Positions 59,661-64,000 of a DNA stretch of 64,000 bases are shown here, one piece after another (position 1 is the first letter of the stretch; each line of letters starts with the position of its first letter). Origin of the DNA: Agarophyton chilense (lineage: Eukaryota; Rhodophyta; Florideophyceae; Gracilariales; Gracilariaceae); the NCBI GenBank assembly GCA_030374765.1, contig JARGXX010000071.1, forward strand, positions 558,001-622,000. The letters run 5' to 3'. Position numbers and translations under genes: made by a program. Below the pieces are notes generated by a model that saw nothing but the letters and a program-made list of their open reading frames with translations, was not told the DNA's origin and searched no databases.

Positions 59661-61505
59661 ATCGTCTGCTCAACGAAGTTACTACTACTGGTATCCTTTG
59701 CATTGACTTGGCTATTGGTTATGAATTGGATAGCAAGAACTGGGTATGAACATGTTTTAAGGTTATCTTTGTGTTCTTCGAAGTGAGTGTATCAAACCCG
59801 AGTCTCCGTAAAGATCTTGTTTAAGAAGACGGGGGTTTAATTGAGATTGTCAAAAGCGACTGACAGCCGGGTAGAACATTCGCAAAGACAGCTTAAACAC
59901 TTACGAACAGGTGGAGTTGTGGTATTGAACGTAAAGAAGGAAAGCAAGAGAGAAATGAGGGTTAATTTGAAAGTTGCCTGCTATAAATGCACCCCAATGA
60001 AAAGGAGCACGTAGAGATGGAAACACAGAAGCTATAATAGCACAAAAGAAACAAATTTCTGCGGCTGCTTAGAATGCAGACGTTGTCTGGAAGAGAACAA
60101 AGCTGCACGGCCAGAGGACGGTAATGATCAGAACGTACGAGTCTAAAAGAGACGAAAGACCCTTTCTCGTCGGAGATGGGTGAATCTAGTAGATAATGCA
60201 AAGTAAACATAGGTCTAGAAGAGACACAAAATGGAGGGCGGAGTCTACTTAGAGGACGGAAGAACAAGGGAAGCAGAAAGGGGGGGAAGAAAACGCAAGC
60301 AGCGAAAGGTAAAGAAAACTAAAAGAAGCTTTTTCTCTCGGCTACTGCCGTCTAACCTTCCTCGTAGAGATAAAACTATGGCCCTGACGTCTGAACGAGC
60401 GACAACGATACGAGCCTCTGTATCGCGGCTGTCAGCATGCCAAGGGTCGGGCTCCCCGCCGGCGTCGCAACGTCTCCACTGAATGAGCGGCGCGTCCGCG
60501 GGGGGACCCGTCTCCTGCATATCTATTTCTCTCCACCCTCTCTTCCCTCTCGCTACTTGGCATCTCAACATGTCTATTCTCTCTGTTGTTTTCTTTTAAT
60601 GCACTCCGTTTGATGATATGCTCGCTATGGGCGGATATATTTCATCTTGAGTAAACCAATGATTGATCTTCATATGTATACAAAAACCGTAAGAAAAAGG
60701 TTCTTGCTTAATTCCTTTAAAGGAAAAAAATGGAAGTGCTATTCTAATTCCGGCCACTCTACGTAGATCGTTCCTACAACCCGTGCAAGTGGCTCTACTT
60801 CATGTTTGTTCTCCTTCCTCAACTCCCTTTGGGTCCGCACGCTCGAACTACGAATATCATCATTATGTATTCATGGGACCTCTAATTCAGAAGAGCTCTT
60901 CGCCGAAGTTAGTTTCGTCAATCGAATGAGACATTATCCTCCCCAACGAATCAGCACAACCAGGAGTCATTCGTTAGTCATGAAGTAAACCCTACGTCTT
61001 CAGGGATAGTTCCTCAGCGGCGTTCTCTACCTACGTGCTGTGCCTTATGGCGAGGACGAGAAGAACTTCGCGACACAGACGCCAACACCTCACCTCCTCG
61101 TGGCAAACAATGAGGTTAGCATTCCTTGAATTCAGACTCTCGTCAAATCGAGATGCGCATCGATAAAGAAACTGCTTCACATTTCCAAGAGAAAAACTGG
61201 TACCTTTTTTTTGAATTCCATCTTAACTCTCTGTTCGCATTCCCCAGAAAATCTCTACAGACGCGAATGTTGGCAACAGACCGAGAGAAATGCGCCAAAA
61301 CTTTCATGGGTTTGGATAGCATTCAATCAATGGCGAACGCGGGCGATATAAATATGGACTGGATCGACATATCGTCCGCCCTTGCGGTCGATGCTGTGTT
61401 GTACAATTATAGGTTATAGATAGTACTGCTGGTAGATTTGGGCTTGAATCATCCTCGTCATGGGTGACCGAGACACTCAAGCTTCTACTGAGGGATACCC
61501 AGTAT
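59661..61505. other. Spacer, no recognisable gene
   Basis: Contains short frames, including 61126-61419 (97 codons), without domain similarity. It holds the 3' UTR of the oxygenase gene at its right end. Confidence 0.45.
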
Positions 61506-62318
61506 TCACGAAGCGATTTTGACCCGACCCGTGGTGTAGTCTATATCTACATCTGGTTCATCGGGACGAATCGTAAAGTCAATAAGGAGTTGAAGCACCC
61601 ACTTTGTACCGTCTTCAACCTCCTCAGCAAAGTGCAGCAATTTGTGTTTGCTATGATAGATCAAAGCAGAACCGCGCATCTGCTCAACATACACGCCGTC
61701 ATTCGGAAAGATTGTACGCCCTCCTCGCTTCGGTTCCTGAAGGCAAATAAGCACGGTGCAATCATTTCCATCAACATGAGCTGGTACTCCTTCTCCGGGT
61801 TTGTAACGCACCGTAGTGGCATCGCGAATCACCACAGTGCGTTTTGTTGGTCGCGTCCAAAGCTGCTCAGCGAACACAAACGAACGGTTCGTGAACCCGA
61901 GCACTTTGTGGATCTGTTCCAAAATAGGCTGAAATGAAGGTTCATTGGGCGCGACATTTGTGCGAAATCCGCAGCTTTGAGTGCCAGAATTGGTGTTGAG
62001 ACGGTAGTTGAGATAGAGTTCTGATTCGAATGCATTGGTGCTTTGAGCGGCGATAAGTGCATCGCATTGAGCAGGTGTGAGCAAGTCTGGTACACGGAGC
62101 AAGGGAGGTTGAACATTGAGCGAGGATATTGAATCAAAGTCGTCCTGCGGATCGATAGTTAGCCCCCATTCCGCTACACTCTGCTGCAGGGCGTGGTTTT
62201 TGGGCAGTGCCATCCACAACGATGCCTTCCTTTGTTTTCTGATGTTGTCTCGAGCATGATGGGTTTTTGCAAGAACTACTGAGGTTGTAAAGGCTAGCCG
62301 TGGACTGCATCCGATCAT
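61506..62318 (-). CDS. 2OG-Fe(II) dioxygenase, prolyl 4-hydroxylase-like (270 aa)
   Basis: Uses 2-oxoglutarate and O2 to hydroxylate a protein or small molecule (family knowledge). The core carries VRYKPGEGVPAHVDGND with the iron ligands His181 and Asp183. The third ligand is His229 in LLHFAEEVEDGTKW, and Lys239 is a candidate 2-oxoglutarate contact. The start MIGCSPRLAFTTSVVLAKTH is Ser/Thr/Arg-rich without acidic residues, like an organelle transit peptide. A second Met at about residue 36 (MALPKNHAL) could start a cytosolic form. The fold resembles the C-terminal catalytic part of P4H proteins, including FPNDGVYVEQMRGSALIYHS. The substrate is unknown. It is divergent from the photolyase. 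Confidence 0.8.
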   Translation of the reverse strand: MIGCSPRLAFTTSVVLAKTHHARDNIRKQRKASLWMALPKNHALQQSVAEWGLTIDPQDDFDSISSLNVQPPLLRVPDLLTPAQCDALIAAQSTNAFESELYLNYRLNTNSGTQSCGFRTNVAPNEPSFQPILEQIHKVLGFTNRSFVFAEQLWTRPTKRTVVIRDATTVRYKPGEGVPAHVDGNDCTVLICLQEPKRGGRTIFPNDGVYVEQMRGSALIYHSKHKLLHFAEEVEDGTKWVLQLLIDFTIRPDEPDVDIDYTTGRVKIAS

Positions 62319-62845
62319 TTTGGTTAGGCGTATGTGAAGAGATTAGAGCAAAAATCTACGAAGGGTACGTTTCACTTAACAATATCGTTTAAAGGGAAGA
62401 TGATGTAGACAGGGGTGTCACAGCTACAGTAGCACTGGTCCCGTCCTCCTGACGGGATCAAGCTTTGAGGTCTGTGTTTGTATGATTTGGCAAGGGAACG
62501 GCTATGCAATACATACTGTACCATAACAAAACCTTATCCCATACGAAGCTGTTTCCCTCCACAGATTTGCGGATGAGCAGGGAGCACCAAACGAGGACAA
62601 GTGTTCCGTGCGCCGAACGGTTGGTTTATTTGAGCGGTGTTCATTGATTGGACAAGGGAGGGAAGCTACACATTTTAAGAAGACCCACTTTGTTGAGCCA
62701 CCAGCTCTTCTTTGCCACGGGTCCCGTCATGATCTGGTCTTTCATCAGCCCGTTCGTCTCCAATTCACGCTCGCTCCTTGTTCCTCAGAAGGCGTTTACC
62801 GTAAAGACGACCCGGTTCACCAGGGTAACCAAAAGGCGCGTCTCT
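62319..62845. promoter_or_regulatory. Divergent intergenic region of oxygenase and photolyase
   Basis: 527 bp between two opposite start codons. CCAAT-type (ATTGG) occurs at 62647-62651. No TATA box was seen. A shared promoter is inferred. Confidence 0.35.
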
Positions 62846-64000
62846 ATGACAACCACATCATCTCCAGCCGCAGCTTCCCGAGTTCATACTCTGAACTCTA
62901 ATGACTCCAACAAGTCCGGCACATTCGTCCTTTACTGGATGTCCAACTCAGTGCGCACGCGCTACAATTTTGCCCTCGGGCATGCGATCTATCTTTGTGA
63001 AAAATATCAGAAACCTTTGAGAGTTGCCCATGTCTTTGACACCGTTGCGCAAGATGGACAGCCGCTTCCCGAGCGGCATGCGGCATTTCAGTTAGAGAGT
63101 CTTTTGGATGTCGAGCAAGACCTGCGGCAGCAATCAATCCCATTTGCTGTAATTGAGCCAGGGCATGACACATGCAATACGATTACTGCATTGGCTGCGC
63201 AAGCCGCCGTGGTCGTCACGGATACTTCTTATCTTCGTCTCGGCAGAGCAGATAGAGAGGCAGTTGCGTCCTCCATAAAGGTTCCTCTTCATGTCGTTGA
63301 GGCTGACGTGGTCGTCCCTGTCGAGGAAGCATCAAACAAATCTGAATACGCGGCCCGAACAATTCGCCCAAAGATAACTCGGGCTCTGAAAGAATTTCTA
63401 GTCCCCATGAAGGAAATTGACCTTACTCAGCAATCAATGTGCGATGTAAAAGGCTGGATAAAATCTGTTGGTCCTGATCTGCACTTACTTGATTTGAGCG
63501 ACTTAGACGCAGCGCTCAAGCACATGGACGGGATAGATCGCGGTGCTCCGCGAGTGAGCTTCTTCCGTGGCGGTCAGAGAGAAGCGGAATCCCGTCTAGA
63601 AACATTTGTCACAAAACGGCTGAGAGAATACGGTTCGGGGCGAAATGAACCAGCGAAACAGTTACAATCGGATCTTAGTCCTTTTCTTCGAGCAGGAAAC
63701 ATATCACCGATAGATATTGCATTGCGAACGAAGGAAAGTGCGGCAAAAAAATCATCTATGAAGGAAAGTGAAGAATCCTTCTTGGAAGAGCTTATCGTGC
63801 GTCGTGAGCTAGCCGTAAATGCTTGTTGGTTCAATCCAAAGGGTTATGACAAATACGAACAGATTGTTCCCAATTTTGCTAAAGAATCTCTTGCTTTACA
63901 CCAGAGCGACAAGAGACCAAAGATACACACTTACGACGAACTCGAAGCAGCTTTGACATCAGACCCATTCTGGAACGCCGCCCAGCTTGAAATGATTGTC
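62846..64000 (+). CDS. Class II CPD photolyase, N-terminal 385 residues (runs off the window)
   Basis: Repairs cyclobutane pyrimidine dimers in DNA with light, using FAD (family knowledge). The start is the ATG at 62846 (MTTTSSPAAASRVHTL), and the frame is open to the window end. The photolyase N-terminal domain begins with TFVLYWMSNSVRTRYNFAL, the class II YWM signature, with HVFDTVAQDGQPLPERHAAF and AAVVVTDTSYLRLGR. The FAD domain begins with QREAESRLETFVTKRLREYG, then LSPFLRAGNISP, FLEELIVRRELAVNACWFNP and DPFWNAAQLEMIV, matching class II W-N-A-A-Q. The length so far fits a protein of about 450-500 residues. It is a short presequence away from a nuclear/cytosolic or organelle form; targeting is not resolved. 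Confidence 0.9.
   Translation, partial: MTTTSSPAAASRVHTLNSNDSNKSGTFVLYWMSNSVRTRYNFALGHAIYLCEKYQKPLRVAHVFDTVAQDGQPLPERHAAFQLESLLDVEQDLRQQSIPFAVIEPGHDTCNTITALAAQAAVVVTDTSYLRLGRADREAVASSIKVPLHVVEADVVVPVEEASNKSEYAARTIRPKITRALKEFLVPMKEIDLTQQSMCDVKGWIKSVGPDLHLLDLSDLDAALKHMDGIDRGAPRVSFFRGGQREAESRLETFVTKRLREYGSGRNEPAKQLQSDLSPFLRAGNISPIDIALRTKESAAKKSSMKESEESFLEELIVRRELAVNACWFNPKGYDKYEQIVPNFAKESLALHQSDKRPKIHTYDELEAALTSDPFWNAAQLEMIV

Noticed and set aside
60231-60571. Overlapping frames on both strands near 60.4 kb
   Set aside because: Each under 110 codons, with biased Arg/Lys composition and no domain.
61126-61419. 97-codon frame as a gene
   Set aside because: No recognisable motif, no clear start context and a length expected by chance.
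61464-61937. 157-codon plus-strand frame
   Set aside because: Complement of the 2OG oxygenase, whose iron-binding motif is clear on the minus strand.

Overview
This looks like a nuclear segment of an intron-poor eukaryote, most plausibly a red alga (inference). The host genes are mostly single-exon, including a 13.5-kb TRA1/TRRAP reading frame without introns. The few introns I can place are short GT-AG introns (56, 97 and 124 bp), two of them with a CTAAC-like branch site. Between the genes lie Ty3/gypsy chromoviruses and hAT, DIRS-like, copia and LINE debris. Nothing suggests bacterial operons.

Layout. 1-640: 3' end of a LINE. 2.2-9 kb: a GC-rich cluster of compact, partly divergent genes: an unrecognised Pro/Ser/His-rich protein (-), a BAR-like protein (+), a hotdog dehydratase-like protein with one intron (-) and a five-finger C2H2 protein with one intron (+). 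9.0-22.5 kb: TRA1/TRRAP (-), with a possible small membrane protein upstream. 24.6-37.2 kb: a hAT transposase pseudogene split by a complete 10.7-kb Ty3/gypsy element (E1, 905-bp LTRs). 38.3-39.0 kb: a two-exon MCUR1/CCDC90-like mitochondrial protein. 40.3-43.0 kb: a DIRS-like relic cut by a second gypsy element (E2, minus strand). E2 abuts, head to head, a third and truncated one (E3, plus strand, to 58.3 kb). 59.1-59.7 kb: a copia RNase H relic. 61.5-64 kb: a 2OG-Fe(II) oxygenase (-) divergent from a class II photolyase (+) that runs off the window.

The most unusual signal is in the gypsy elements. Each has sense gag-pol ending in a chromodomain-like C-terminus. Between pol and the 3' LTR, each also carries an additional reading frame, or its remnant, on the opposite strand. 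This antisense gene starts just inside the 3' LTR and ends tail-to-tail with pol, 140-215 bp away. E1 encodes about 622 residues with one internal stop. E2 and E3 carry a different antisense protein, shared between them. The E2/E3 LTR also holds an antisense tRNA-like module with Pol III A- and B-box-like sequences. All elements are decayed, and catalytic acidic residues are replaced in each RT-bearing element and in the copia relic.
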